NCBI RefSeq assembly: GCF_014653115.1
Contig: NZ_BNAD01000013.1
Coordinates: forward strand, 1 to 64,000
Origin: Nocardioides flavus (ex Wang et al. 2016)
GTDB taxonomy: Bacteria; Actinomycetota; Actinomycetes; Propionibacteriales; Nocardioidaceae
Reading direction: 5' to 3'
Length of the DNA stretch: 64,000 nt
Made by a program: the position numbers and the translations under genes. The notes under the pieces were generated by a model. That model did not search any database, was not told the origin of the DNA, and saw only the letters and a list, made by a program, of their open reading frames with translations. Of this stretch, positions 8,162-17,115 are shown in pieces; position 1 is the first letter of the stretch, and every line of letters begins with the position of its first letter.

Positions 8162-11100
8162 GCGGGGCCTGCTTCCGTGTGCTGAGAGGAACTTTGGGCT
8201 GCTCGTCGACCGCGGGAGACCCCCGCGGTGTGTGCCTGGAGGCGGCGGCGGATCGCTTCGGGGTCGCGCGTCTTGGCTGCCGTGGGCGGGGTCACGCTAC
8301 CGGGGACGAGGCGCTCACCGGGGGCGCGACGCGGGAGACCGACCGGGGTCGACTCGACGACCGGCGCCTCCTCGGCGACGTGCTCGGCGATCTCCCATCC
8401 GCGGTCGACCTCGGTCTCGTGGAACTCGCTCGGGTCGCCGGTGAGCCAGCCCGACCGCATCGACTTGAAGATCGGGGACTCCCCGCCGGACCGGGCCGGC
8501 TCGGCACGGTGCGGGAGACCGTTGCCGTTGGTCCCGTTGGCCCCGTTGGCCCCGTTGGCCCCGTTGGCATGGGCGGCGGGAGGCTCGTACGCCGGTTGCT
8601 GCCAGGCGGCGGCAGCGGGGGCGGGCTCGGGCACCGTCTCGACGACCGGCTCCGGGAGCTTCTCCGTGACCGGCTCCGTGACCGGCTCGGCGACGGGCTC
8701 GGGCGCGCTCGCCCGGACCGGCGAACCCAGGCCGAGCGGGTCGCTGGCGTCGACCTCGACGTCGGGCTCAGCGGACGGTGCCGGCGCAGGCTCGGGCTCC
8801 GGCTCGGCAGCGGCCACCGGCTCGGGCTCGGGCTCGGGCTCCGGCTCCGGCTCCGGCTCGTCGAACGCGTCCGCCGGCAGCGGGTCCGAGAGCGGGTCGT
8901 GGGCGCGGACCGGCTCCGGGGCCGGCTCGGGGGTCAGCTCGGAAGCCGTCTGCGCCACGGGCGCCTCGACAGGAGCCTCCGGCACGCCGGCGGGCTCGTC
9001 GGAGGTGGCGTCGGCGCGGTTCTCGTCGACCGCCGGGGCGGACTGGGCGACGCGGGCCTCCTGCTCGGCCTGGGCGCGCTGTCGCGCGGCGAGGGCGGTG
9101 ATCGGCACCACGCGTGCGACCTTCTCGGCGCGCCCGGCGCCGGCACCCTCGCCGGCGGTGGATGCGGCGGCCGAGGCGGCGGGCGTCTCGGAGGGCTCGG
9201 CGCGCTTGCCGAAGAGCGGGCCGCTCGTCGTGGAGGTCTCCGGCGGCAGGAACGCGTCGGCGCCCGTACGGGGCATGTTGGCGCCGGGGTCGCGGCGCGG
9301 CAGCAGGCTGCCCAGCGGCGGCCGGTCCGGGGTCGGCTCGGACCCGCTGGCGGTCGCGGCTGCCGGAGCCACCGGCTCGTCCGCACCGCCCTCGGGAGCA
9401 CGGTCGGCAGTGGTCACCGGCGCGGCCTCGACCTCGGCCCCCGTGGCGGCAGCGGCCTCGGACCCGGCGTCCTTGTTCGCGTCCTTGTTCGCGTCCTTCT
9501 TCGCCGCCTTCGCCTCGGCGGCTGCCGCACGCTCGGCGGCCTTGGCCTCGGCCTTCTCCGCACGGGCGCGGTTGCGGGCCTCGCGCTTGGAGAGGACCGG
9601 AGCGGCGACCGCGGCGGTCTCGAGGACCTCGCTCGAGCTGGTCGAGCTGGTCGAGGCGGGCGCGCTCGCGGCCGTGGCGGCCGGGGCGGCAGCGGTCTGC
9701 ACCAGGTCGGGAAGCACGCTCAGCGGCAGGGTGACCGTGGCCGTCATGCCGCCACCGGGGTTGCGCGACAGGTGGGCGTCGATGTCGTGACGCTCGGCGA
9801 GGCGCGACACCACGAACAGGCCCATCCGGCGTGCGGTGTCGGGCGTGGCCTCGGCGCCGTGCTGGAGGTCGCGGTTGAGCTGCTCGAGCTCGGCCGGCGG
9901 CACCCCGAGACCGGAGTCGGTGATGGTGATCGTGACGCCCTCGGGACCCTGCTTCGCCGCGAGGCGCACGGGCTCGGTCGGCGGCGAGAACGACAGGGCG
10001 TTGTCGACGAGCTCGGTGAGCAGGTGGACCACGTCCGGGGCGGCCTCGTCACCGACGCGGGTGTTGAGGTTCGACAGGATCTGCACGCGCTGGTAGTCCT
10101 GCACGCCCGACGTCGCGGCCTGCAGCGCCTCGCCGACCGTCAGGCTGAACTGGCCGGCGGCACGGTTCGGCGCGTCGGCCAGGATCAGCAGCGAGTCGGC
10201 CGTACGGCGCATGCGCGAGGCGAGGTGGTCGAGGCGGAACAGCGACTCGAGGCGCTTGGGGTCCTCCTCGTCGTGCTCGAGCCGCTCGATCTGGGCGAGC
10301 TGCTGGTTGACCAGCGAGGTCGAGCGACGTGAGAGCGTCACGAACATCGCGTTGACGGTCTGGCGGAGCTGGGCCTCGCCCGAGGCGAGGTGGATGGCCT
10401 GGCGGTGGAGGTCGTCGACCGCACGCGCGACCTGACCGATCTCCTCGTTGGTGGTGACGTCGATCGGCTTGATCGGCTCGGGCTCCTGGCCCGCGCGGAT
10501 CCGCGCGACGGCGTCGGGCAGCCGGTGGCGAGCCACGGCGAGCGCGCCCTCGCGCACCTTGCCGATGGGGCCGAGCAGGCTGCGGGCGACGAAGAAGGCG
10601 AGCGCGATGGCCGCGCCGAGCGCGAGGAGCGTCAGGACCGCGCCGACGAGGGCGTTGCGCTGGGCGTCGGAGGCAGCCTCGTCGAGGGTCTCGGTGACAC
10701 CGCTGACGAGCGTCTCGGTGATCTCGTCGTAGGGGACGTAGGCGTCGCGGCCGTCGAGGTTCGTCGCGGAGTCGTCGCGGATCTGCCCGGCGTGACGGGT
10801 GTTCTGCGTACGCAGCAGCGCCGTCTGCTCCTCGGCGCCCTCGACGGATCCGGCGAGACGGTCGATGGCCGCCGCCTCCACGCCGATCTCCGAGAAGAGC
10901 TCCTGTGAGCTCGACTGCGACAGGGTGGTGGCGAGCAGGCCCTGCTGGAGGGCGAGGGACAGGCGGCCGCTCATGACCTGGGAGAGCTGCTCGAGTCGGG
11001 GCTCGGGCGTCTCCTGGGCGGCGTTCACGCTCGTGATGAGCTGCGAGACGCTCGACTCCAGCTGACGTACCAGCGCGATCCAGGTGGCCGGGCCGAGGGT

Positions 11101-11517
11101 CTCGGCGCCCTCGCCGCGCATCGCCTGGCTCAGGTCGAGCAGCGCGTTGACGTGGGCGGTCTGCAGGTCGTCGAGGTCGGCACTGTCGCGGGCCTGGACG
11201 AGCGCCTCGGCGTTGGTGGTGATGTCGCTGATCGCGTCGATCAGGTCACCCTGGCTGGCGGCGCTGTCGGTCTGCGCGGCCACCATCGCGGCCTCGGAGG
11301 CGGTGAGGTAGTCGACCGCGGGCTGGATGATGGTGACCTGCTGGGCGCTGCGGGACGCCTGCCGGGAGTCGCCGTAGTCGCCGGCCACGCGCAGGCCACC
11401 GAGGACCGCCGCGAGCAGCAGCGGGATCGCCAGCGCCAGGGCCATCTTGCGGCCCAGCGGCCAACCGGCGACCGAGAGACCCGCGCCCTTGCGGGGCCGG
11501 GCTGCATCCTGAGTCAT
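8158..11517 (-). CDS. cvnA: Conservon sensor histidine-kinase-like protein (CvnA)
   Basis: A 1119-residue membrane protein. A first membrane helix (about residues 24-45) and a second (about 288-318) enclose a ~240-residue extracellular helical sensor region of the nitrate-sensor type. A HAMP domain, a dimerisation segment and an HATPase_c domain follow (N-box [13 protein letters not shown] near 495, [10 protein letters not shown] near 535). From about residue 620 there is a ~500-residue tail rich in Pro, Ala and Glu with (PE)n, DANK and NGA repeats, longer than the ordered part. Kinase activity of this family is uncertain. First gene of the conservon; its promoter should lie in 11518-11834. 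Confidence 0.85.
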   Translation of the reverse strand: MTQDAARPRKGAGLSVAGWPLGRKMALALAIPLLLAAVLGGLRVAGDYGDSRQASRSAQQVTIIQPAVDYLTASEAAMVAAQTDSAASQGDLIDAISDITTNAEALVQARDSADLDDLQTAHVNALLDLSQAMRGEGAETLGPATWIALVRQLESSVSQLITSVNAAQETPEPRLEQLSQVMSGRLSLALQQGLLATTLSQSSSQELFSEIGVEAAAIDRLAGSVEGAEEQTALLRTQNTRHAGQIRDDSATNLDGRDAYVPYDEITETLVSGVTETLDEAASDAQRNALVGAVLTLLALGAAIALAFFVARSLLGPIGKVREGALAVARHRLPDAVARIRAGQEPEPIKPIDVTTNEEIGQVARAVDDLHRQAIHLASGEAQLRQTVNAMFVTLSRRSTSLVNQQLAQIERLEHDEEDPKRLESLFRLDHLASRMRRTADSLLILADAPNRAAGQFSLTVGEALQAATSGVQDYQRVQILSNLNTRVGDEAAPDVVHLLTELVDNALSFSPPTEPVRLAAKQGPEGVTITITDSGLGVPPAELEQLNRDLQHGAEATPDTARRMGLFVVSRLAERHDIDAHLSRNPGGGMTATVTLPLSVLPDLVQTAAAPAATAASAPASTSSTSSSEVLETAAVAAPVLSKREARNRARAEKAEAKAAERAAAAEAKAAKKDANKDANKDAGSEAAAATGAEVEAAPVTTADRAPEGGADEPVAPAAATASGSEPTPDRPPLGSLLPRRDPGANMPRTGADAFLPPETSTTSGPLFGKRAEPSETPAASAAASTAGEGAGAGRAEKVARVVPITALAARQRAQAEQEARVAQSAPAVDENRADATSDEPAGVPEAPVEAPVAQTASELTPEPAPEPVRAHDPLSDPLPADAFDEPEPEPEPEPEPEPVAAAEPEPEPAPAPSAEPDVEVDASDPLGLGSPVRASAPEPVAEPVTEPVTEKLPEPVVETVPEPAPAAAAWQQPAYEPPAAHANGANGANGANGTNGNGLPHRAEPARSGGESPIFKSMRSGWLTGDPSEFHETEVDRGWEIAEHVAEEAPVVESTPVGLPRRAPGERLVPGSVTPPTAAKTRDPEAIRRRLQAHTAGVSRGRRAAQSSSQHTEAGPA
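8521..8569 (-). repeat. 9-bp microsatellite within cvnA
   Basis: About five copies of CCCCGTTGG-type units encode repeated Asn-Gly-Ala triplets in the disordered tail. Unit length is a multiple of three, so copy changes keep the frame. Confidence 0.85.
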
Positions 11518-11834
11518 GTGTGCCTCGCGTTTGGTGAGCGACTACGACGTCGAAACGAACCGGTGGGGGGAACCGGAGCAGACTCAACCTAAGGAGTCTT
11601 GCGACATTCCGTGGCGTTTTCGCAGAACTGGGGTGGTGGGGGTGTAAGGGGCCGGGACGCACCCCGTGGAGCGAGCGCAGTGTCCCACCGGCACCACCGA
11701 CCACACCGAGACCCGTGACCGAAGCGTTGTGAGTGACGGGTGGGACGACTGGGTGTCGTGACCCCGCGGCGTCGCCGAGGGTTCATCGCGCGGCCCCTTC
11801 CGCGGCGGGCGGCCGTACGGCAGGCTTCGGCGCC
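11518..11834. promoter_or_regulatory. Divergent intergenic region between cvnA and the nuclease gene
   Basis: A 317-nt gene-free stretch between divergent starts must hold the promoters of the conservon and of the secreted nuclease. I see a short A/T-richer segment around 11590-11625 (CTAAGGAGTC, GCGTTTTCGC) but no clear -10/-35 pair or operator, and no supported small gene. Confidence 0.4.
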
Positions 11835-13013
11835 ATGACCCCACATCTCGGGAAGGGTCGGACCCTCGGGGCTGCCCTCGCCTCCCTCGCCTCCTCCCTC
11901 ACCCTGGCGCTGTCCCTCGTCCTCGTGCCGGCCGTCTCGACGCCGGCCGCGGCCGCCACGCCGCTCACCGTCAGCCAGGCCATCGGCCAGCAGACCGGCG
12001 CGACGCAGACCGTCCGGGGCTACGTCGTCGGGCAGCCGACCGCCACCAACACGGTCGTCCGCTCCGGCTTCCCCAACGACTACGCGCTGGCGATCGCCGA
12101 CTCCGCGTCGCAGACCAGCACCTCCTCGATGCTCTACGTGCAGATCCCCTCGGCCTTCCGCTCCCAGTGGGGGCTGCAGAGCAACCCGTCGCTGATGGGC
12201 AAGCAGATCGACGTGACCGGCACGCTCTCGGCGTACTTCTCCCACCCCGGCATGACCAGCACGTCGGCGTTCGCGCTGTCGGGGGGCGGCACCACCGAGC
12301 CCCCGCCGACCGGTGGCACCAGCCCGTGGGACTCCACCTACTACGCGCCGGCCGTCGGCAACACCGGCACCGCGCTGCGGACGTCGCTGCACGACATCAT
12401 CGACAACCACACCACGCTGTCGTACTCCACGGTGTGGACCGCGCTCAAGGACACCGACCAGGACCCGCGCAACAGCGCCAACGTCATCGAGCTCTACACC
12501 GGGCGCTCCATCTCCAAGAGCCTCAACGGCGGCGACGCCGGGGACTGGAACCGCGAGCACGTGTGGGCGCAGTCGCGCGGTGGCTTCACCACCAGCGCCG
12601 GCCCCGGCACCGACCTGCACCACATCCGCCCCGAGGACGTCACGGTCAACTCGATCCGCGGCAACAAGGACTTCGACAACGGCGGGGCCGCCGTCTCGGG
12701 CTGCACCGACTGCTGGACCGACGGCGACTCCTTCGAGCCCCGCGACGCCGTCAAGGGCGACGTGGCGCGGATGCTGTTCTACATGGCGATCCGCTACGAG
12801 GGCGACGACGGCTTCACCGACCTCGAGATGAGCTCGACGGTCGGCACGTCGACCTCCCGGCTCGGCGACCTCGAGACGCTGCTCGCCTGGAACGCCGCCG
12901 ACCCGGTCGACGCCTTCGAGATGCGACGCAACGACCGCATCCACGCACAGTGGCAGGGCAACCGCAACCCGTTCGTCGACCACCCCGAGTGGGCCGCCGC
13001 CATCTGGAACTGA
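11835..13013 (+). CDS. Secreted endonuclease I (EndA/YhcR-type) with OB-fold domain
   Basis: A 392-residue exported nuclease. Signal peptide: hydrophobic run from about residue 12 to 36 with an AAAA cleavage region. An N-terminal OB-fold (DUF6359-like, about 38-145) is followed by a Gly/Pro linker. The endonuclease I catalytic domain (PF04231) has WNREHVWAQSRGG near residue 236 (catalytic His) and DLHHIRPED near 257. Such enzymes degrade extracellular DNA or RNA for nutrients or biofilm turnover. The ATG at 11835 begins the signal peptide. A strong hairpin follows at 13031-13070. Confidence 0.85.
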   Translation: MTPHLGKGRTLGAALASLASSLTLALSLVLVPAVSTPAAAATPLTVSQAIGQQTGATQTVRGYVVGQPTATNTVVRSGFPNDYALAIADSASQTSTSSMLYVQIPSAFRSQWGLQSNPSLMGKQIDVTGTLSAYFSHPGMTSTSAFALSGGGTTEPPPTGGTSPWDSTYYAPAVGNTGTALRTSLHDIIDNHTTLSYSTVWTALKDTDQDPRNSANVIELYTGRSISKSLNGGDAGDWNREHVWAQSRGGFTTSAGPGTDLHHIRPEDVTVNSIRGNKDFDNGGAAVSGCTDCWTDGDSFEPRDAVKGDVARMLFYMAIRYEGDDGFTDLEMSSTVGTSTSRLGDLETLLAWNAADPVDAFEMRRNDRIHAQWQGNRNPFVDHPEWAAAIWN

Positions 13014-13030
13014 TCTGGCGACACCTTGTT

Positions 13031-13070
13031 CCGGGTCCCCCGTTCGCGTCCGTCGCTACGGGGGACCCGG
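13031..13070 (+). terminator. Hairpin terminator after the nuclease gene
   Basis: CCGGGTCCCCCGT (13031-13043) pairs perfectly with ACGGGGGACCCGG (13058-13070), loop 14 nt, 18 nt after the nuclease stop. It separates the nuclease from the phosphatase-glycosyltransferase operon. Confidence 0.8.
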
Positions 13071-13132
13071 TAGATTCCGGGGCAGTCACGTGACCGTGCC
13101 GCGGTCACACCGGTCTCGGAGGATGTCGCACC

Positions 13133-14353
13133 ATGGGCGAGCAGCTGACCCCGCCCACCGACGGGGAGTCGGTCGAGCGTCGCCGGCAGCGCGCCGTCGA
13201 GGCACTGGGGCTCAGCGTGCCGCACCAGCAGCGCCGCGACGAGCGCTTCGACCGCATCACCCGACTCGGCAGCACCCTGTACGGGGCCGCCTGGTCGTCC
13301 ATCACCGTGCTCGACGGCGGTCTCGCGTGGTTCCCCAGCGCGCGGGGCTTCGAGATCCCGCTGATGTCGCGCGAGGACACGTTCTGCTCGCGCACGACCA
13401 GCGTCGGCCGCACCATCGTCGTGCCCGACGCCTCGCAGGACCCGCTCTTCGCCGACCTGCCCGCCGTCGTCGACGACGGGATCCGGTTCTACGCCGGCGT
13501 CCCGCTGACCGACCTCCTGGGCAACGTGGTGGGCGTGTTCTGCATCTACGACCACGCGCCGCGCACCCTCAGCGACGACGAGCTGCAAACGCTGGAGGAC
13601 CTCGCCGCCTGGGCCCAGCACGAGCTGGTCTCCTCGAGCGAGATGCTGCGCGCCGGGCGCGTGCAGGCGGCCATGCTGCCCGCGAGCCCCATCGATGTGG
13701 ACGGCTGGCACGTCGACGGCATCTGCCTGCCGGCCCTGACCGTCGGCGGCGACCTCTTCGACTTCGCACTGACCGACGGCGTCATCCACCTCGGGCTCGG
13801 CGACGTGATGGGCAAGGGCACCGGCGCCGCGCTCATCGGCGCCGGCGTGCGGGCCGCCGTGCGCAGCACCCACCCGGCGGTCGTGTCGGGCGCCGACCTC
13901 GGCGCCACGACCAGCCGCGTCGCGCGCACGCTCCAGGACGACCTCGACCGCGGCGAGTCGTTCGTGACCCTCTTCCAGTGCGCCATCGACGTCCGGGACG
14001 GGTCGATGCGGTTCGTCGACGCCGGCGCGGGCCTGTGCGTCATCGTCCGGGCCGACGGCGCGGTCGAGCGACTGGTCAGCGAGGACCGACCGATCGGCAT
14101 CCTCCCGGACGACTCGTGGACCGAGCGCCGCACCCACCTCGCGCCCGGGGACCGGATGCTCGTGTTCAGCGACGGGCTGCTCGACCTGCTCGAGGACCAG
14201 TCGCGCTGGTGGTACGACATCGCGCGCCTGGTCGCCGAGCACGAGGAGCCGGCCAAGCTCCTCCTCGCCCTGCGCGACTTCGCGACCGCGCGGGTCAGCT
14301 TCGACGACGTCACCGCCGTGGTGGTGCACCGCAGTCGCGAGGACGAGCGGTGA
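13133..14353 (+). CDS. GAF-domain PP2C phosphatase (SpoIIE/RsbU type)
   Basis: A 406-residue cytoplasmic protein. A GAF sensor domain (about residues 25-165; TFCSRT, PDASQDPLF and FYAGVPL motifs) is followed by a SpoIIE-like PP2C serine phosphatase (about 185-400). VGGDLFDF near 203 and GLGDVMGKGTGAAL near 222 carry the metal-binding aspartates. These phosphatases dephosphorylate STAS-domain antagonists in partner-switching modules, and a STAS and an HATPase gene occur two and three genes downstream. The stop overlaps the next start by 4 nt (GTGA), so the glycosyltransferase is translationally coupled. Confidence 0.88.
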   Translation: MGEQLTPPTDGESVERRRQRAVEALGLSVPHQQRRDERFDRITRLGSTLYGAAWSSITVLDGGLAWFPSARGFEIPLMSREDTFCSRTTSVGRTIVVPDASQDPLFADLPAVVDDGIRFYAGVPLTDLLGNVVGVFCIYDHAPRTLSDDELQTLEDLAAWAQHELVSSSEMLRAGRVQAAMLPASPIDVDGWHVDGICLPALTVGGDLFDFALTDGVIHLGLGDVMGKGTGAALIGAGVRAAVRSTHPAVVSGADLGATTSRVARTLQDDLDRGESFVTLFQCAIDVRDGSMRFVDAGAGLCVIVRADGAVERLVSEDRPIGILPDDSWTERRTHLAPGDRMLVFSDGLLDLLEDQSRWWYDIARLVAEHEEPAKLLLALRDFATARVSFDDVTAVVVHRSREDER

Positions 14354-16356
14354 GCCCGGCCCGGCGACTCGTCGTACGGGTCGTCGCGCTCGTCACCGCG
14401 ATCCTCGGCGTCAACTACGTCGCCTGGCGCTGGTTCTTCTCCGTCAACTGGGACGCCTGGTGGATCGCGGTCCCGCTGGTCCTCGCCGAGACCTACAGCC
14501 TCGTCGACTCGCTGCTGTTCGGGATGACCGTGTGGCGGCTCAAGGGACGCGGCGAGCCCCCGGAGCCAGAGCCCGGCCTGAGCGTCGACGTGTTCATCGC
14601 GACCTACAACGAGCCGATCGGGCTGGTCCTCGAGACCGCCCGCGCCGCCGAGCGGATCACCTACCCCCACCGCACGTGGATCCTCGACGACGGCAACCGC
14701 GCCGAGCTCCGCGCCCGCGCCGAGGCCGAGGGCATCGGGTGGATCACCCGATCCGCGGACTGGGCCGGCATGCCGCGCCACGCCAAGGCGGGGAACCTGA
14801 ACAACGCCCTGCTCGCCACCGAGGGCGAGTTCCTGCTCATCCTCGACGCCGACATGGTCCCCGACCCCGACATCCTCGACCGCACCCTCGGCTACTTCCG
14901 CGACGAGCAAATGGCCCTCGTGCAGACGCCGCAGTGGTTCGTCAACGTCCCCGAGGACGACCCGCTCGGCAGCCAGGCGCCGCTGTTCTACGGGCCGATC
15001 CAGGAGGGCAAGGACGGCTGGAACGCCGCCTTCTTCTGCGGCTCCAACGCCGTGATCCGCCGCGAGGCGCTCATGCAGCTCGGCATCTCGCGCTACGCCG
15101 GGGAGGTGCAGGTCGCCGTACGGCGGGCCCTGCGCGCGGCGCGGTCGGTGATCGCCAAGGCCCGCAAGGACGTGCCGGCCGACCAGGTCGAGGTGCTGGC
15201 GGCCCTCGACGACATCGCCCACGACATCGAGCGCGCCCGCCGCGACCTCAAGCGTGGCGAGCCCCTGTTCGACGTGACCTACCGCTTCCAGCAGCGCGTC
15301 GCCAGGACGCGGCGTGAGCTCGTCGGCGCCGACCTGCGCGCCCTCAACGCCGACCTCGCCGTCATCGCCGGCCTCGACCAGCTCGCCGGCGACCCCGGCC
15401 AGAGCCTGGCGACCATCGACGAGACCGCCCTGGACCAGCTCGCCGACCGTGAGTGGTCACCGCTCGGCGCGGTGGAGACGGTGGAGGCCCTCGTGCGCTC
15501 CATCGACGTCGACCGCGGCGGCGAGGCCCAGCCGATCATGCCGATGGCCACCATCTCGGTCACCGAGGACATGGCGACCTGCATGCGCCTGCACGCGCTC
15601 GGGTGGCGCACCGCCTACCACGACGAGATCCTCACCGGCGGCCTCGCGCCGGAGGACCTGCAGACCATGCTCACCCAGCGGCTGCGCTGGGCCCAGGGCA
15701 CGGTGCAGGTCTTCTTCCGCGAGAACCCGCTCGTGCAGAAGGGGCTCTCGCTCGCCCAGCGCCTGATGTACTTCGCGACGATGTGGAGCTACCTCTCGGG
15801 GTTCGCCGCGGTCGTCTACATCGCGGCGCCGATCGCCTACCTCACCCTCGGGGTGCTCCCGGTGCAGGCGCTGAGCACCGACTTCTTCGTCCGCCTGGTG
15901 CCGTTCCTCGTGGTCAACCAGCTGCTGTTCTTCGTCGTCGCCGACGGGAGGCCGACGTGGCGCGGCCAGCAGTACTCCCTCGCCCTGTTCCCGGTGTGGA
16001 TCCGCTCGTTCACCTCGGCCTTCGGCAACGTCTTCCTGGGACGTTCGCTGGACTTCGCCGTCACCCCCAAGGAGAAGCGCGAGCACACCGGTCCGCGCTG
16101 GGACCTGGTCCGCCCGCAGCTGGTGGCGATGGGCCTGCTGGTGCTCGCGCTGGTGATCGGCGGCGTACGCCTGGCGCTGGGTCACGCGAGCGGGCTGGGC
16201 ACCGTGCTCAACATGGTGTGGGTCCTGTTCGACCTGCTGGTCTTCTCCGTGATCATCAAGGCCGTGCGCTACCGGGGCTTCGAGCCCGAGCCCACACCCG
16301 AGCCTGCCGCCGAACCGCAGCACCGCCAGTCCGTCCACCAAGAAGGAGCAGCATGA
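14350..16356 (+). CDS. Membrane glycosyltransferase 2, cellulose-synthase-like, with helical insertion
   Basis: A 668-residue processive GT2 enzyme. Two membrane helices (about residues 8-57) precede the catalytic domain: IATYNEP near 83, LDDGNR near 112, LDADMVPD near 163, SVTEDMATC near 402 and QRLRWAQG near 446, matching the D, DxD, TED and Q(Q/R)xRW signatures of cellulose/hyaluronan-type synthases. About five helices follow from 470. Between GSNAVIRR (230) and TED (404) lies a ~150-residue predicted helical insertion (about 245-395) absent from usual synthases. There is no PilZ (c-di-GMP) domain. It would make and export a polysaccharide of unknown type. Confidence 0.87.
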   Translation: MSPARRLVVRVVALVTAILGVNYVAWRWFFSVNWDAWWIAVPLVLAETYSLVDSLLFGMTVWRLKGRGEPPEPEPGLSVDVFIATYNEPIGLVLETARAAERITYPHRTWILDDGNRAELRARAEAEGIGWITRSADWAGMPRHAKAGNLNNALLATEGEFLLILDADMVPDPDILDRTLGYFRDEQMALVQTPQWFVNVPEDDPLGSQAPLFYGPIQEGKDGWNAAFFCGSNAVIRREALMQLGISRYAGEVQVAVRRALRAARSVIAKARKDVPADQVEVLAALDDIAHDIERARRDLKRGEPLFDVTYRFQQRVARTRRELVGADLRALNADLAVIAGLDQLAGDPGQSLATIDETALDQLADREWSPLGAVETVEALVRSIDVDRGGEAQPIMPMATISVTEDMATCMRLHALGWRTAYHDEILTGGLAPEDLQTMLTQRLRWAQGTVQVFFRENPLVQKGLSLAQRLMYFATMWSYLSGFAAVVYIAAPIAYLTLGVLPVQALSTDFFVRLVPFLVVNQLLFFVVADGRPTWRGQQYSLALFPVWIRSFTSAFGNVFLGRSLDFAVTPKEKREHTGPRWDLVRPQLVAMGLLVLALVIGGVRLALGHASGLGTVLNMVWVLFDLLVFSVIIKAVRYRGFEPEPTPEPAAEPQHRQSVHQEGAA

Positions 16357-16688
16357 TCGAGTTCGACGTGACCACCACCGCCGACGGGATCGGGGTGGTG
16401 GTCCCGCGCGGCCGCCTCAACATGGTCGCGGCCAGGCAGCTGCGCGAGACGCTCACCGGCCTCGTCGAGGGCGGCAGCACGCGGATCGTGGTGGACCTCG
16501 CGGAGACGACGTTCCTCGACTCCTCCGCCCTCGGCGCCCTGGTCGCCGGCCTCAAGACCGCCCGGCAGTCGGGCGGCGACCTGCGCATCGCGCGGCCCAC
16601 CGAGTCGGTCATGACGGTGTTCCGGCTGACCAACCTCGACACGGTGCTGCGCCCGCGCGACGACGTCGAGAGCGCGTTCGATGCCTGA
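16353..16688 (+). CDS. STAS-domain anti-sigma-factor-antagonist-like protein
   Basis: A 111-residue single STAS domain: VVVPRGRLNMVAARQL, then DLAETTFLDSSALGALVAGL with the phosphorylatable Ser in the D-S-S-A-L motif near residue 57. Homologues switch between an HATPase kinase and its target when dephosphorylated by a SpoIIE-type phosphatase. The ATG overlaps the glycosyltransferase stop (ATGA), and the gene ends 8 nt inside the next gene. Its position inside a polysaccharide operon suggests it regulates the synthase rather than a sigma factor; none is encoded nearby. Confidence 0.88.
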   Translation: MIEFDVTTTADGIGVVVPRGRLNMVAARQLRETLTGLVEGGSTRIVVDLAETTFLDSSALGALVAGLKTARQSGGDLRIARPTESVMTVFRLTNLDTVLRPRDDVESAFDA

Positions 16689-17115
16689 GTCACCCGTCGC
16701 CGTCGAGCGGATCGAGGCGCCCGTCGAGCCCGAGAGCCTCGACCTCGTCCAGGACCGGCTCGAGTCGTGGCTGGCCGACCACGACGGCGTGTCGGTCACG
16801 GACCGCACTCGGTTCGAGATGGCCCTGGTGGAGATCGTGGCCAACGTCGTCGAGCACGCCTTCGCGCTCGACGCCGACGTCCGTGGCCGGCTGCTCACCG
16901 TCGAGCTGCGGCTGACCCGCGAGCTCCTCGAGGCCCGGCTGTCCGACAACGGCCTCCCGGCCGCGCTCGACCTCGGCGCGGTGACCATGCCCGACGAGGA
17001 CGCCACCTCCGGACGCGGTCTCGCGCTGGCCGTCGCCGCCGTCGACGAGCTCACCTACGACCGCGTCGACGGGTGCAACCACTGGAGGCTCGTGTGCCGT
17101 CGGGCCGCCGGCTGA
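16681..17115 (+). CDS. HATPase anti-sigma-type serine kinase (RsbW-like)
   Basis: A 144-residue HATPase_c_2 protein: FEMALVEIVANVVEHAF (N-box) near residues 43-59, RLSDNGLP (G1) near 94-101, and TSGRGLALAVAAVDEL (G2) near 117-132. RsbW-type proteins phosphorylate STAS antagonists and sequester a partner. Together with the upstream phosphatase and STAS gene it completes a three-component partner switch. It overlaps the STAS gene by 8 nt and the glycosidase gene by 22 nt. Confidence 0.87.
   Translation: MPESPVAVERIEAPVEPESLDLVQDRLESWLADHDGVSVTDRTRFEMALVEIVANVVEHAFALDADVRGRLLTVELRLTRELLEARLSDNGLPAALDLGAVTMPDEDATSGRGLALAVAAVDELTYDRVDGCNHWRLVCRRAAG

Noticed and set aside
8521..8569. Short regular repeats as a CRISPR array
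   Set aside because: 9-bp units without spacers, in frame inside cvnA; no cas gene in the window.
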